NCBI GenBank assembly: GCA_963930655.1
Contig: OZ005601.1
Location: 17,910,001 to 17,974,000 of the forward strand
Direction: 5' to 3'
From: Myrica gale
Lineage: Eukaryota > Streptophyta > Magnoliopsida > Fagales > Myricaceae
Length of the DNA: 64,000 bases
Numbering within the stretch: the first letter of the stretch is position 1; each line of letters starts with the position of its first letter. The position numbers and the translations under genes were made by a program. The notes under the pieces are model-generated. The model saw only the letters and a list, made by a program, of their open reading frames with translations, was not told the origin of the DNA and made no database searches. Positions 50,721-64,000 of the stretch are shown here, piece by piece.

Positions 50721-53700
50721 GTGATTAATCGGAACAATTATTTATTGATATCTTGTGGTTTAACTCTTCAATTAATCCATTTGCATCATTATCTTTGACA
50801 TTAAGATGTGTTACTTTTAATCTAATTAATATGGAGACTTTAGTTTTTATAGTTTGGTCTATTGCTCTTCATTTAATTTATTTGATTCGTTTCTTCAATA
50901 TTAAGTTCTCTATTTTATAAACTAACTAATTTGTGGCTTTTTTCAACTATATTTTGTTCAATAACTCTTCCATAAATCTATCTGCTTAATTTCGTTATCG
51001 CTAAGGTATCTAATTGTTAAATAAAGTAATTGCGATGATTTTGAATTTAGCTTTTGTCTATATCTTTTCCACTAATCTGATTGCTTCAATTTCTTCAATG
51101 TTAAAGCATCTAATTTTAAACTAAATAATTTGGACAGATTTTCGTTTACATTTTAGTCGATAACTCTGTCATTAATCTATTTGCTTCATTTCTTCATGAT
51201 TAAGGTATCTAACTGTATTTTGATCTGTTACAATTCCACAAAATTAAGTTCTTCATTTTCTTCAATATTATGCTATAAAATTTTTAAACTAATTAATTTG
51301 AACTATTTTAATTTATATTTCGGTCCACAACTCTTGCATTAATGTATTTACAACATTTTATTCATCCTCAAGGTTCCTAATTTTCAAAGTGATTAATCGG
51401 AACAATTATTTATTGATATCTTGTGGTTTAACTCTTGAATTAATCCATTTGCATCATTATCTTTGACATTAAGATGTGTTACTTTTAATCTAATTAATAT
51501 GGAGACTTTAGTTTTTATAGTTTGGTCTATTGCTCTTCATTTAATTTATTTGATTCGTTTCTTCAATATTAAGTTCTCTATTTTATAAACTAACTAATTG
51601 GTGGCTTTTTTCAACTATATTTTGTTCAATAACTCTTACATAAATCTATCTGCTTAATTTCGTTATCGCTAAGGTATCCAATTGTTAAATAAAGTAATTG
51701 CGATGATTTTGAATTTAGCTTTTGTCTATATCTTTTCCACTAATCTGATTGCTTCAATTTCTTCAATGTTAAAGCATCTAATTTTAAACTAAATAATTTG
51801 GACAGATTTTCGTTTACATTTTAGTCGATAACTCTTTCATTAATCTATTTGCTTCATTTCTTCATGATTAAGGTATCTAACTGTCTTTTGATCTGTTATA
51901 AATCAACAAAATTAAGTTCTTCATTTTCTTCAAAATTATGCTATCCATTTTTGAAACTACATAATTTGTAATATTTTTCATTTATATTTTGGTCCACAAC
52001 TCTTGCATTAATGTATTTACAACATTTTATTCATCCTCAAGGTTCCTAATTTTCAAAGTGATTAATCGGAACAATTATTTATTGATATCTTGTGGTTTAA
52101 CTCTTCAATTAATCCATTTGCATCATTATCTTTGACATTAAGATGTGTTACTTTTAATCTAATTAATATGGAGACTTTAGTTTTTATAGTTTGGTCTATT
52201 GCTCTTCATTTAATTTATTTGATTCGTTTCTTCAATATTAAGTTCTCTATTTTATAAACTAACTAATTTGTGGCTTTTTTCAACTATATTTTGTTCAATA
52301 ACTCTTCCATAAATCTATCTGCTTAATTTCGTTATCGCTAAGGTATCTAATTGTTAAATAAAGTAATTGCGATGATTTTGAATTTAGCTTTTGTCTATAT
52401 CTTTTCCACTAATCTGATTGCTTCAATTTCTTCAATGTTAAAGCATCTAATTTTAAACTAAATAATTTGGACAGATTTTCGTTTACATTTTAGTCGATAA
52501 CTCTGTCATTAATCTATTTGCTTCATTTCTTCATGATTAAGGTATCTAACTGTATTTTGATCTGTTACAATTCCACAAAATTAAGTTCTTCATTTTCTTC
52601 AATATTATGCTATAAAATTTTTAAACTAATTAATTTGAACTATTTTAATTTATATTTCGGTCCACAACTCTTGCATTAATGTATTTACAACATTTTATTC
52701 ATCCTCAAGGTTCCTAATTTTCAAAGTGATTAATCGGAACAATTATTTATTGATATCTTGTGGTTTAACTCTTCAATTAATCCATTTGCATCATTATCTT
52801 TGACATTAAGATGTGTTACTTTTAATCTAATTAATATGGAGACTTTAGTTTTTATAGTTTGGTCTATTGCTCTTCATTTAATTTATTTGATTCGTTTCTT
52901 CAATATTAAGTTCTCTATTTTATAAACTAACTAATTTGTGGCTTTTTTCAACTATATTTTGTTCAATAACTCTTCCATAAATCTATCTGCTTAATTTCGT
53001 TATCGCTAAGGTATCTAATTGTTAGATAAAGTAATTGCGATGATTTTGAATTTAGCTTTTGTCTATATCTTTTCCACTAATCTGATTGCTTCAATTTCTT
53101 CAATGTTAAAGCATCTAATTTTAAACTAAATAATTTGGACAGATTTTCGTTTACATTTTAGTCGATAACTCTGTCATTAATCTATTTGCTTCATTTCTTC
53201 ATGATTAAGGTATCTAACTGTATTTTGATCTGTTACAATTCCACAAAATTAAGTTCTTCATTTTCTTCAATATTATGCTATAAAATTTTTAAACTAATTA
53301 ATTTGAACTATTTTAATTTATATTTCGGTCCACAACTCTTGCATTAATGTATTTACAACATTTTATTCATCCTCAAGGTTCCTAATTTTCAAAGTGATTA
53401 ATCGGAACAATTATTTATTGATATCTTGTGGTTTAACTCTTCAATTAATCCATTTGCATCATTATCTTTGACATTAAGATGTGTTACTTTTAATCTAATT
53501 AATATGGAGACTTTAGTTTTTATAGTTTGGTCTATTGCTCTTCATTTAATTTATTTGATTCGTTTCTTCAATATTAAGTTCTCTATTTTATAAACTAACT
53601 AATTTGTGGCTTTTTTCAACTATATTTTGTTCAATAACTCTTACATAAATCTATCTGCTTAATTTCGTTATCGCTAAGGTATCCAATTGTTAAATAAAGT

Positions 53701-56700
53701 AATTGCGATGATTTTGAATTTAGCTTTTGTCTATATCTTTTCCACTAATCTGATTGCTTCAATTTCTTCAATGTTAAAGCATCTAATTTTAAACTAAATA
53801 ATTTGGACAGATTTTCGTTTACATTTTAGTCGATAACTCTGTCATTAATCTATTTGCTTCATTTCTTTATGATTAAGGTATCTAACTGTCTTTTGATCTG
53901 TTACAATTCCACAAAATTAAGTTCTTTATTTTCTTCAATATTATGCTATAAAATTTTTAAACTAATTAATTTGAACTATTTTAATTTATATTTCGGTCCA
54001 CAACTCTTGCATTAATGTATTTACAACATTTTATTCAGCCTCAAGGTTCCTAATTTTCAAAGTGATTAATCGGATCAATTATTTATTGATATCTTGTGGT
54101 TTAACTCTTCAATTAATCCATTTGCATCATTATCTTTGACATTAAGATGTGTTACTTTTAATCTAATTAATATGGAGACTTTAGTTTTTATAGTTTGGTT
54201 TATTGCTCTTCATTTAATTTATTTGATTCGTTTCTTCAATATTAAGTTCTCTATTTTATAAACTAACTAATTTGAGGCTTTTTTCAACTATATTTTGTTC
54301 AATAACTCTTACATAAATCTATCTGCTTAATTTCGTTATCGCTAAGGTATCCAATTGTTAAATAAAGTAATTGCGATGATTTTGAATTTAGCTTTTGTCT
54401 ATATCTTTTCCACTAATCTGATTGCTTCAATTTCTTCAATGTTAAAGCATCTAATTTTAAACTAAATAATTTGGACAGATTTTCGTTTACATTTTAGTCG
54501 ATAACTCTGTCATTAATCTATTTGCTTCATTTCTTCATGATTAAGGTATCTAACAATCTTTTAATCTGTTATAAATCTACAAAATTAAGTTCTTCATTTT
54601 TTTCAATATTATGCTATACAATTTTTAAACTAATTAATTTGAACTATTTTAATTTATATTTCGGTCCACAACAACTGCATTAATGTATTTACAACATTTT
54701 ATTCATCCTCAAGGTTCCTAATTTTCAAAATGATTAATCGGAACTATTATTTATTGATATCTTGTGGTTTAACTCTTCAATTAATCCCCTTGCATCATTA
54801 TCTTTGACATTAAGGTGTGTTACTTTTAATCTAATTAATTTGGAGACTTTAGTTTGGTCTATTGCTCTTCCTTTAATCAATTTGATTCGTTTCATCAATA
54901 TTAAGTTATCTATTTTATAAACTAACGAATTTGAGGCCTTTTTCAACTATATTTTGCTCAATAACTGTTACATAAATCTATCTGCTTAATTTCGTTATTG
55001 CTAAGGTATCTAATTGTTAAATAAAGTAATTGCGATGATTTTGAATTTTGCTTTTGTCTATATCTTTTCGATTAATCTAATTGCTTCAATTTCTTCAATG
55101 TTAAAGTATCTAATTTTTAGTCTAAATAATTTGGACAGATTTTCGTTTATATTTTAGTCGATAACTCTGTCATTAATCTATTTGCTTCATTTCTTCATGA
55201 TTAACGTATCTAACTATCTTTTGATCTGTTTTAATTCAACAAAACTAAATGCTTCATTTTCTTCAGTATTATGCAATCCAGTTTTGAAACTAATTAATTT
55301 GTAATATTTTTCATTTATATTTTGGTCCACAACTCTTGCATTAATGTATTTACGACATTTTATTCCTCCTCAAGGTTCCTAATTTTCGAAGTGATTAATC
55401 GGAACTATTATTTATTGATATCTTGTGGTTTAACTCTTCAATTAATCCATTTGCATCATTATCTTTGACATTAAGCTGTGTTACTTTTAATCTAATTAAT
55501 ATGGAGACTTTAGTTTTTATAGTTTGGTCTGTTGCTCTTCATTTAATTTATTTGATTCGTTTCTTCAATATTAAGTTATCTATTTTATAAACTAACTAAT
55601 TTGAGGCTTTTTTCAACTATATTTTGTTCAATAACTCTTACATAAATCTATCTGCTTAATTTCGTTATCGCTAAGGTATCTAATTGTTAAATAAAGTAAT
55701 TGCGATGATTTTGAATTTTGCTTTTGTCTATATCTTTTCGATTAATCTAATTGCTTCAATTTCTTCAATGTTAAAGTATCTAATTTTTAGTCTAAATAAT
55801 TTGGACAGATTTTCGTTTATATTTTAGTCGATAACTCTGTCATTAATCTATTTGCTTCATTTCTTCATGATTAAGGTATCTAACTATCTTTTGATCTGTT
55901 TTAATTCAACAAAACTAAATGCTTCATTTTCTTCAATATTATGCTATCCATTTTTGAAACTAATTAATTTGTAATATTTTTCATTTATATTTTGGTCCAC
56001 AACTCTTGCATTAATGTATTTACAACATTTTATTCATCCTCAAGGTTCCTAATTTTCAAAGTGATTAATCGGAACTATCATTTATTGATATCTTGTGGTT
56101 TAACTCTTCAATTAATCCATTTGCATCATTATCTTTGACATTAAGATGTGTTACTTTTAATCTAATTAATATGGAGACTTTAGTTTTTATAGTTTGGTCT
56201 ATTGCTCTTCATTTAATAATCTATTTGATTCGTTTCTTCAATAATAATTTATCTATTTTATAAACTAACTAATTTGAGGCTTTTTTCAACTATATTTTGT
56301 TCAATAACTGTTACATAAATCTATCTGCTAAATTTCGTTATCGCTAAGGTATCTAATAGTTAAATAAAGTAATTGCGATGATTTGGAATTTAGCTTTTGT
56401 CTATATCTTTCCCACTAATCTAATTGCTTCAATTTCTTCAATGTTAAAGTATCTAATTTTTAATCTAAATAATTAGGACAGATTTTCCTTTACATTTTTG
56501 TCGATAACTCTTTCATTAATTTATTTGCTTCATTTCTTCATAATTAAGGTATCTAACAGTCTTTTGATCTGTTATAATTCCACAAAATTAAGTTGTTCAT
56601 TTTCTTCAATATTTCTATACAATTTTTAAACTAATTAATTTGAACTATTTTAATTTATATTTCGGTCCACAACTCTTGCATTAATGTATTTACAACATTT

Positions 56701-56730
56701 TATTCATCCTCAAGGTTCCTAATTTTGAAA

Positions 56731-59700
56731 GTGATTAATTGGAACTATTATTTATTGATATCTTGTGGTTTAACTCTTCAATTAATCCATTTGCATCATT
56801 ATCTTTGACATTAAGGTGTGTTACTTTTAATCTAATTAATATGGAGACTTTAGTTTTTATAGTTTGGTCTATTGCTCTTCATTTAATAATCTATTTGATT
56901 CGTTTCTTCAATATTAAGTTATCTACTTTATAAACTAACTAATTTGAGGCTTTTTTCAACTATATTTTGTTCAATAACTCTTCCATAAATCTATCTGCTT
57001 AATTTCGTTATGCTAAGGTATCTAATTGTTAAATAAAGTAATTGCGATGATTTTGAATTTAGCTTTTGTCTATATTTTTTTCACTAATTTAATTGCTTCA
57101 ATTTCTTCAATGTTAAAGTATCTAATTTTAAACTAAATAATTTGGACAGATTTTAGTTTACATTTTGGTCGATAACTCTTTCATTAATCTATTTGCTTCA
57201 TTTCTTCATGATTAAGGTATCTAACTGTCTTTTGATCTGTTACAATTCCACAAAATTAAGTTCTTTATTTTTCTTCAATATTATGTATACAATTTTTAAA
57301 CTAATTAATTTGAACTATTTTAATTTATATTTCTGTCCACAACTCTTGCATTAATGTATTTACAACATTTTATTCATCCTCAAGGTTCCTAATTTTCAAA
57401 ATGATTAATCGGAACTATTATTTATTGATATCTTGTGGTTTAACTCTTCAATTAATCCCCTTGCATCATTATCTTTGACATTAAGGTGTGTTACTTTTAA
57501 TCTAATTAATTTGGAGACTTTAGTTTGGTCTATTGCTCTTCCTTTAATCAATTTGATTCGTTTCATCAATATTAAGTTATCTATTTTATAAACTAACGAA
57601 TTTGAGGCTTTTTTCAACTATATTTTGTTCAATAACTGTTACATAAATCTATCTGCTTAATTTCGTTATCGCTAAGGTATCTAATTGTTAAATAAAGCAA
57701 TTGCGATGATTTTGAATTTAGCTTTTGTCTATATCTTTTCCACTAATCTAATTGCTTCAATTTCTTCAATGTTAAAGTATCTAATTTTTAATCTAAATAA
57801 TTTGGACAGATTTTCATTTACATTTTAGTCGATAACTCTTTCATTAATCTATTTGCTTCATTTCTTCATGATTAAGCTATCTAACTGTCTTATGATCTGT
57901 TACAATTCCACAAAATTAAGTTCTTCATTTTCTTCAATATTATGCTATACAATTTTTAAACTAATTAATTTGAACTATTTTAATTTATATTTCGGTCCAC
58001 AACTCTTGCATTAATGTTTTGACAACATTTTATTCATCCTCATGGTTCCTAATTTTCAAAGTGATTAATCGGAACAATTATTTATTGATATCTTGTGGTT
58101 TAACTCTTCAATTAATCCATTTGCATCATTATCTTTGACATTAAGGTGTGTTACTTTTAATCTAATTAATTTGGAGACTTTAGTTTTTATAGTTTGGTCT
58201 ATTGCTCTTCATTTAATCTATTTGATTCGTTTCTTCAATATTAAGTTATCTATTTTATAAACTAAGTAATTTTAGGCTATTTTCAACTATATTTTGTTCA
58301 ATAAGTGTTACATAAATCTATCTGCTTAATTTCGTTATCGCTAAGGTATCTAATTGTTAAATAAAGCAATTGCGATGATTTTGAATTTAGCTTTTGTCTA
58401 TATCTTTTCCACTAATCTAATTGCTTCAATTTCTTCAATGTTAAAGTATCTAATTTTTAATCTAAATAATTAGGACAGATTTTCCTTTACATTTTTGTCG
58501 ATAACTCTTTCATTAATTTATTTGCTTCATTTCTTCATAATTAAGGTATCTAACAGTCTTTTGATCTGTTATAATTCCACAAAATTAAGTTGTTCATTTT
58601 CTTCAATATTTCTATACAATTTTTAAACTAATTAATTTGAACTATTTAATTTATATTTCGGTCCACAACTCTTGCATTAATGTATTTACAACATTTTATT
58701 CATCCTCAAGGTTCCTAATTTTGAAAGTGATTAATTGGAACTATTATTTATTGATATCTTGTGGTTTAACTCTTCAATTAATCCATTTGCATCATTATCT
58801 TTGACATTAAGGTGTGTTACTTTTAATCTAATTAATATGGAGACTTTAGTTTTTATAGTTTGGTCTATTGCTCTTCATTTAATAATCTATTTGATTCGTT
58901 TCTTCAATATTAAGTTATCTACTTTATAAACTAACTAATTTGAGGCTTTTTTCAACTATATTTTGTTCAATAACTCTTCCATAAATCTATCTGCTTAATT
59001 TCGTTATGCTAAGGTATCTAATTGTTAAATAAAGTAATTGCGATGATTTTGAATTTAGCTTTTGTCTATATTTTTTTCACTAATTTAATTGCTTCAATTT
59101 CTTCAATGTTAAAGTATCTAATTTTAAACTAAATAATTTGGACAGATTTTAGTTTACATTTTGGTCGATAACTCTTTCATTAATCTATTTGCTTCATTTC
59201 TTCATGATTAAGGTATCTAACTGTCTTTTGATCTGTTACAATTCCACAAAATTAAGTTCTTTATTTTTCTTCAATATTATGTATACAATTTTTAAACTAA
59301 TTAATTTGAACTATTTTAATTTATATTTCTGTCCACAACTCTTGCATTAATGTATTTACAACATTTTATTCATCCTCAAGGTTCCTAATTTTCAAAATGA
59401 TTAATCGGAACTATTATTTATTGATATCTTGTGGTTTAACTCTTCAATTAATCCCCTTGCATCATTATCTTTGACATTAAGGTGTGTTACTTTTAATCTA
59501 ATTAATTTGGAGACTTTAGTTTGGTCTATTGCTCTTCCTTTAATCAATTTGATTCGTTTCATCAATATTAAGTTATCTATTTTATAAACTAACGAATTTG
59601 AGGCTTTTTTCAACTATATTTTGTTCAATAACTGTTACATAAATCTATCTGCTTAATTTCGTTATCGCTAAGGTATCTAATTGTTAAATAAAGCAATTGC

Positions 59701-60704
59701 GATGATTTTGAATTTAGCTTTTGTCTATATCTTTTCCACTAATCTAATTGCTTCAATTTCTTCAATGTTAAAGTGTCTAATTTTTAATCTAAATAATTTG
59801 GACAGATTTTCATTTACATTTTAGTCGATAACTCTTTCATTAATTTGGACCGAAATATCTAACTGTCTTATGATCTGTTACAATTCCACAAAATTAAGTT
59901 CTTCATTTTCTTCAATATTATGCTATACAATTTTTAAACTAATTAATTTGAACTATTTTAATTTATATTTCGGTCCACAACTCTTGCATTAATGTTTTGA
60001 CAACATTTTATTCATCCTCATGGTTCCTAATTTTCAAAGTGATTAATCGGAACAATTATTTATTGATATCTTGTGGTTTAACTCTTCAATTAATCCATTT
60101 GCATCATTATCTTTGACATTAAGGTGTGTTACTTTTAATCTAATTAATTTGGAGACTTTAGTTTTTATAGTTTGGTCTATTGCTCTTCATTTAATCTATT
60201 TGATTCGTTTCTTTAATATTAAGTTATCTTTTTTATAAACTAAGTAATTTTAGGCTTTTATCAACTATATTTTGTTCAATAATTGTTACATAAATCTATC
60301 TGCTTAATTTCGTTATCGCTAAGGTATCTAATTGTTAAATAAAGCAATTGCGATGATTTTGAATTTAGCTTTTGTCTATATCTTTTCCACTAATCTAATT
60401 GCTTCAATTTCTTCAATGTTAAAGTATCTAATTTTTAATCTAAATAATTTGGACAGATTTTCATTTACATTTTAGTCGATAACTCTTTCATTAATCTATT
60501 TGCTTCATTTTTTATGATTAAGGTATCTAACAGTCTTTTGATCTGTTATAATTCCACAAAATTAAGTTGTTCATTTTCTTCAATATTTCTATACAATTTT
60601 TAAACTAATTAATTTGAACTATTTTAATTTATATTTCGGTCCACAACTCCTGCATTAATGTATTTCCAACATTTTATTCATCCTCCAGGTTCCTAATTTT
60701 CAAA
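56731..60704 (+). repeat. Three-monomer HOR in R2 (1996-bp period)
   Basis: 56731 and 58727 are near-identical 670-bp units (CTATATTTTTTTCAC, TTCGTTATGCTAAGG, TTTTAGTTTACATTTTGG). 57401 and 59397 are near-identical up to a private rearrangement in the latter. The third members, 58061 and 60039, share TAAGTAATTTTAGG but differ more. The second copy is shorter because of the rearrangement at about 59845. Confidence 0.88.
59841..59860 (+). repeat. Micro-rearrangement with inverted 13-bp insert in a monomer
   Basis: Where sister monomer 57401 has about 30 bp spanning CTATTTGCTTC to GATTAAGC, this monomer has TTGGACCGAAA. The 13 bases TGGACCGAAATAT (59846-59858) are the exact reverse complement of ATATTTCGGTCCA at 59965-59977 in the same monomer. 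Confidence 0.85.
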
Positions 60705-61738
60705 CTGATTAATTGGAATTATTATTTATTGATATCTTGTGGTTTAACTCTTCAATTAATCCATTTGCATCATTATCTTTGACATTAAGGTGTGTTACTT
60801 TTAATCTAATTAATTTGGAGACTTTAGTTTGGTCTATTGCTCTTCCTTTAATCAATTTGATTCGTTTCATCAATATTAAGTTATCTATTTTATAAACTAA
60901 CGAATTTGAGGCTTTTTTCAACTATATTTTGTTCAATAACTGTTACATAAATCTATCTGCTTAATTTCGTTATCGCTAAGGTATCTAATTGTTAAATAAA
61001 GCAATTGCGATGATTTTGAATTTAGCTTTTGTCTATATCTTTTCCACTAATCTAATTGCTTCAAATTCTTCAATGTTAAAGTATCTAATTTTTAATCTAA
61101 ATAATTTGGACAGATTTTCATTTACATTTTAGTCGATAACTCTTTCATTAATCTATTTGCTTCATTTCTTCTTGATTAAGCTATCTAACTGTCTTATGAT
61201 CTGTTACAATTCCACAAAATTAAGTTCTTCATTTTCTTCAATATTATGCTATACAATTTCTAAACTAATTAATTTGAACTATTTTAATTTATATTTCGGT
61301 CCACAACTCTTGCATTAATGTTTTGACAACATTTTATTCATCCTCATGGTTCCTAATTTTCAAAGTGATTAATCGGAACAATTATTTATTGATATCTTGT
61401 GGTTTAACTCTTCAATTAATCCATTTGCATCATTATCTTTGACATTAAGGTGTGTTACTTTTAATCTAATTAATTTGGAGACTTTAGTTTTTATAGTTTG
61501 GTCTATTGCTTTTCATTTAATCTATTTGATTCGTTTCTTCAATATTAAGTTATCTATTTTATAAACTAAGTAATTTTAGGCTTTTTTCAACTATATTTTG
61601 TTCAATAATTGTTACATAAATCTATCTGCTTAATTTCGTTATCGCTAAGGTATCTAATTGTTAAATAAAGCAATTGCGATGATTTTGAATTTAGCTTTTG
61701 TCTATATCTTTTCCACTAATCTAATTGCTTCAATTTCT

Positions 61739-64000
61739 TACTTTTAATCTAATTAATATGGAGACTTTAGTTTTTATTGTTTGGTCTATTGCTCTTCATT
61801 TAATCTATTTGATTCGTTTCTTCAATATTAAGTTATCAATTTTATAAACTAACTAATTTGAGGCTTTTTTCAACTATATTTTGTTCAATAACTCTTACAT
61901 AAATCTATCTGCTTAATTTCGTTATCGCTAAGGTATGTAATTGTTAAATAAAGTAATTGCGATGATTTTGAATTTAGCTTTTGTCTATATCTTTTCCACT
62001 AATCTAATTGCTTCAATTTCTTCAATGTTAAAGTATCTAATTTTAAACTAAATAATTTGGACAGATTTTCGTTTACATTTTAGTCGATAACTCTTTCATT
62101 AATCTATTTGCTTCATTTCTTCATGATTAAGGTATCTAACTGTCTTTTGATCTGTTATAAATCCACAAAATTAAGTTCTTCATTTTCTTCAATATTATGC
62201 TATACAATTTTTAAACTAATTAATTTGAACTATTTTAATTTATATTTCGGTCCACAACTCCTGCATTAATGTATTTACAACATTTTATTCATCCTCAAGG
62301 TTCCTAATTTTCAAAGTGATTAATAGGAACTATTATTTATTGATATCTTGTGGTTTAACTCTTCAATTAATCCATTTGCATCATTATCTTTGACATTAAG
62401 GTGTGTTACTTTTAATCTAATTAATATGGAGACTTTAGTTTTTATTGTTTGGTCTATTGCTCTTCATTTAATCTATTTGATTCGTTTCTTCAATATTAAG
62501 TTATCAATTTTATAAACTAACTAATTTGAGGCTTTTTTCAACTATATTTTGTTCAATAACTCTTACATAAATCTATCTGCTTAATTTCGTTATCGCTAAG
62601 GTATGTAATTGTTAAATAAAGTAATTGCGATGATTTTGAATTTAGCTTTTGTCTATATCTTTTCCACTAATCTAATTGCTTCAATTTCTTCAATGTTAAA
62701 GTATCTAATTTTAAACTAAATAATTTGGACAGATTTTCGTTTACATTTTAGTCGATAACTCTGTCATTAATCTATTTGCTTCATTTCTTCATGATTAAGT
62801 TATCTAACTGTCTTTTAATCTGTTATAAATCCACAAAATTAAGTTCTTCATTTTCTTCAATATTATGCTATCCATTTTTGAAACTACATAATTTGTAATA
62901 TTTTTCATTTATATTTTGGTCCACAACTCTTGCATTAATGTATTTACAACATTTTATTCATCCTCAAGGTTCCTAATTTTCAAAGTGATTAATCGGAACT
63001 ATTATTTATTGATATCTTGTGGTTTAACTCTTCAATTAATCCATTTGCATCATTATCTTTGACATTAAGGTGTGTTACTTTTAATCTAATTAATATGGAG
63101 ACTTTAGTTTTTATTGTTTGGTCTATTGCTCTTCATTTAATCTATTTGATTCGTTTCTTCAATATTAAGTTATCAATTTTATAAACTAACTAATTTGAGG
63201 CTTTTTTCAACTATATTTTGTTCAATAACTCTTACATAAATCTATCTGCTTAATTTCGTTATCGCTAAGGTATGTAATTGTTAAATAAAGTAATTGCGAT
63301 GATTTTGAATTTAGCTTTTGTCTATATCTTTTCCACTAATCTAATTGCTTCAATTTCTTCAATGTTAAAGTATCTAATTTTAAACTAAAAATTTGGACAG
63401 ATTTTCGTTTACATTTTAGTCGATAACTCTGTCATTAATCTATTTGCTTCATTTCTTCATGATTAAGGTATCTAACTGTCTTTTAATCTGTTATAAATCC
63501 ACAAAATTAAGTTCTTCATTTTCTTCAAAATTATGCTATCCATTTTTGAAACTACATAATTTGTAATATTTTTCATTTATATTTTGGTCCACAACTCTTG
63601 CATTAATGTATTTACAACATTTTATTCATCCTCAAGGTTCCTAATTTTCAAAGTGATTAATCGGAACTATTATTTATTGATATCTTGTGGTTTAACTCTT
63701 CAATTAATCCATTTGCATCATTATCTTTGACATTAAGGTGTTTTACTTTTAATCCAATTAATATGGAGACTTTAGTTTTTATTGTTTGGTCTATTGCTCT
63801 TCATTTAATCTATTTGATTCGTTTCTTCAATATTAAGTTATCAATTCTATAAACTAACTAATTTGAGGCTTTTTTCAACTATATTTTGTTCAATAACTCT
63901 TACATAAATCTATCTGCTTAATTTCGTTATCGCTAAGGTATGTAATTATTAAATAAAGTAATTGCGATGATTTTGAATTTAGCTTTTGTCTATATCTTTT
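61739..64000 (+). repeat. Satellite array, return to L-type monomers
   Basis: After an abrupt join at 61738/61739 all diagnostic strings are of the left-block type (TTATTGTTTGG, AAGTTATCAATTTT, AAGGTATGTAATTG). The block holds a 577-bp partial unit, complete units at 62316 and 62985, and a partial unit from 63653 to the window end. Confidence 0.95.

Larger units (their letters stand above)
37817..54729 (+). repeat. Satellite array, block R1
   Basis: The same ~668-bp satellite, same orientation, resuming after the retroelement with a 218-bp partial unit, then 25 complete monomers starting at 38035, 38703, 39371, 40039, 40707, 41374, 42042 and so on to 54062. It differs from the left block by shared bases: AAGATGTGTTAC, TTATAGTTTGG, AAGTTCTCTATTTT, TAATCTGATTGC, GTTAAAGCATC and GGAACAATTATT. 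Unit lengths are 666-669 bp. No gene is present. Confidence 0.97.
54730..61738 (+). repeat. Satellite array, diverged block R2
   Basis: Ten complete monomers start at 54730, 55391, 56061, 56731, 57401, 58061, 58727, 59397, 60039 and 60705, followed by a partial one from 61365. Unit lengths vary more (642-670 bp), and there are more private substitutions and small deletions than in the other blocks. Block markers include TCTAATTTTTAATCTAAATAA, AAGCAATTGCG, a shortened GACTTTAGTTTGGTC in some units, and AACGAATTTGAGG. AAGGTGTG is shared with the L block and TTATAGTTTGG with R1, so R2 is intermediate between them. Confidence 0.94.

Noticed and set aside
54734-54946. 70-codon minus-strand open frame recurring at 57405, 59401 and 60709
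   Set aside because: Identical copies arise from the R2 block duplication. The frame is absent in L and R1 monomers and the protein resembles nothing I recognise.
1-64000. CENP-B-box-like site or telomere repeats that would place the array
   Set aside because: I looked for a TTCG...CGGG-type 17-mer in the monomer and for runs of TTTAGGG and saw neither, so no centromeric or subtelomeric assignment is made.

Overview
This is eukaryotic, almost certainly flowering-plant, DNA. About 57.6 kb of the 64 kb is one AT-rich tandem satellite (roughly three quarters A+T by eye) with a monomer of about 668-669 bp. The only non-satellite sequence is a broken, minus-strand Ty1/copia retroelement at about 31405-37816. 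I see no host protein gene, tRNA, rRNA or CRISPR array. The plant call rests on the retroelement: a copia gag of the plant UBN2/zinc-knuckle type, a Met-tRNA-like primer site and a long LTR, most like the SIRE/Maximus lineage. The species cannot be named from this window.

Layout. (1) 1-31404: left satellite block (L type), 45 complete monomers plus a 549-bp partial. It contains three monomers enlarged by the same 249-bp internal duplication (673-4092), an eight-monomer higher-order repeat (HOR) of 5348 bp present twice back to back (6098-16793), and a zone of alternating two-monomer units of about 1340 bp (18130-26843). (2) 31405-37816: the retroelement, reading right to left: LTR (36146-37816) with a TATA box and four pairs of a GTGTCGACAC palindrome, primer-binding site, open gag frame, decayed pol remnant, decayed env-like/3' region and a polypurine tract. 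No second LTR is present. (3) 37817-54729: satellite block R1 (25 complete monomers) with its own diagnostic bases and three-monomer HORs of about 2002 bp. (4) 54730-61738: a more diverged block R2 (10 complete monomers) with a 1996-bp three-monomer HOR. (5) 61739-64000: abrupt return to L-type monomers.

Each monomer is itself built of about six ~100-bp sub-repeats and one shorter unit, so the locus shows three nested levels: ~100 bp, ~669 bp, and HORs of 2, 3 or 8 monomers. The block boundaries, hybrid monomers, shared-variant mosaics and one inverted micro-insertion record unequal exchange, conversion and illegitimate repair. The block structure, the HORs and the paired palindromes in the LTR are the observations most worth following up. 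Whether the array is centromeric, pericentromeric, subtelomeric or interstitial cannot be decided here.
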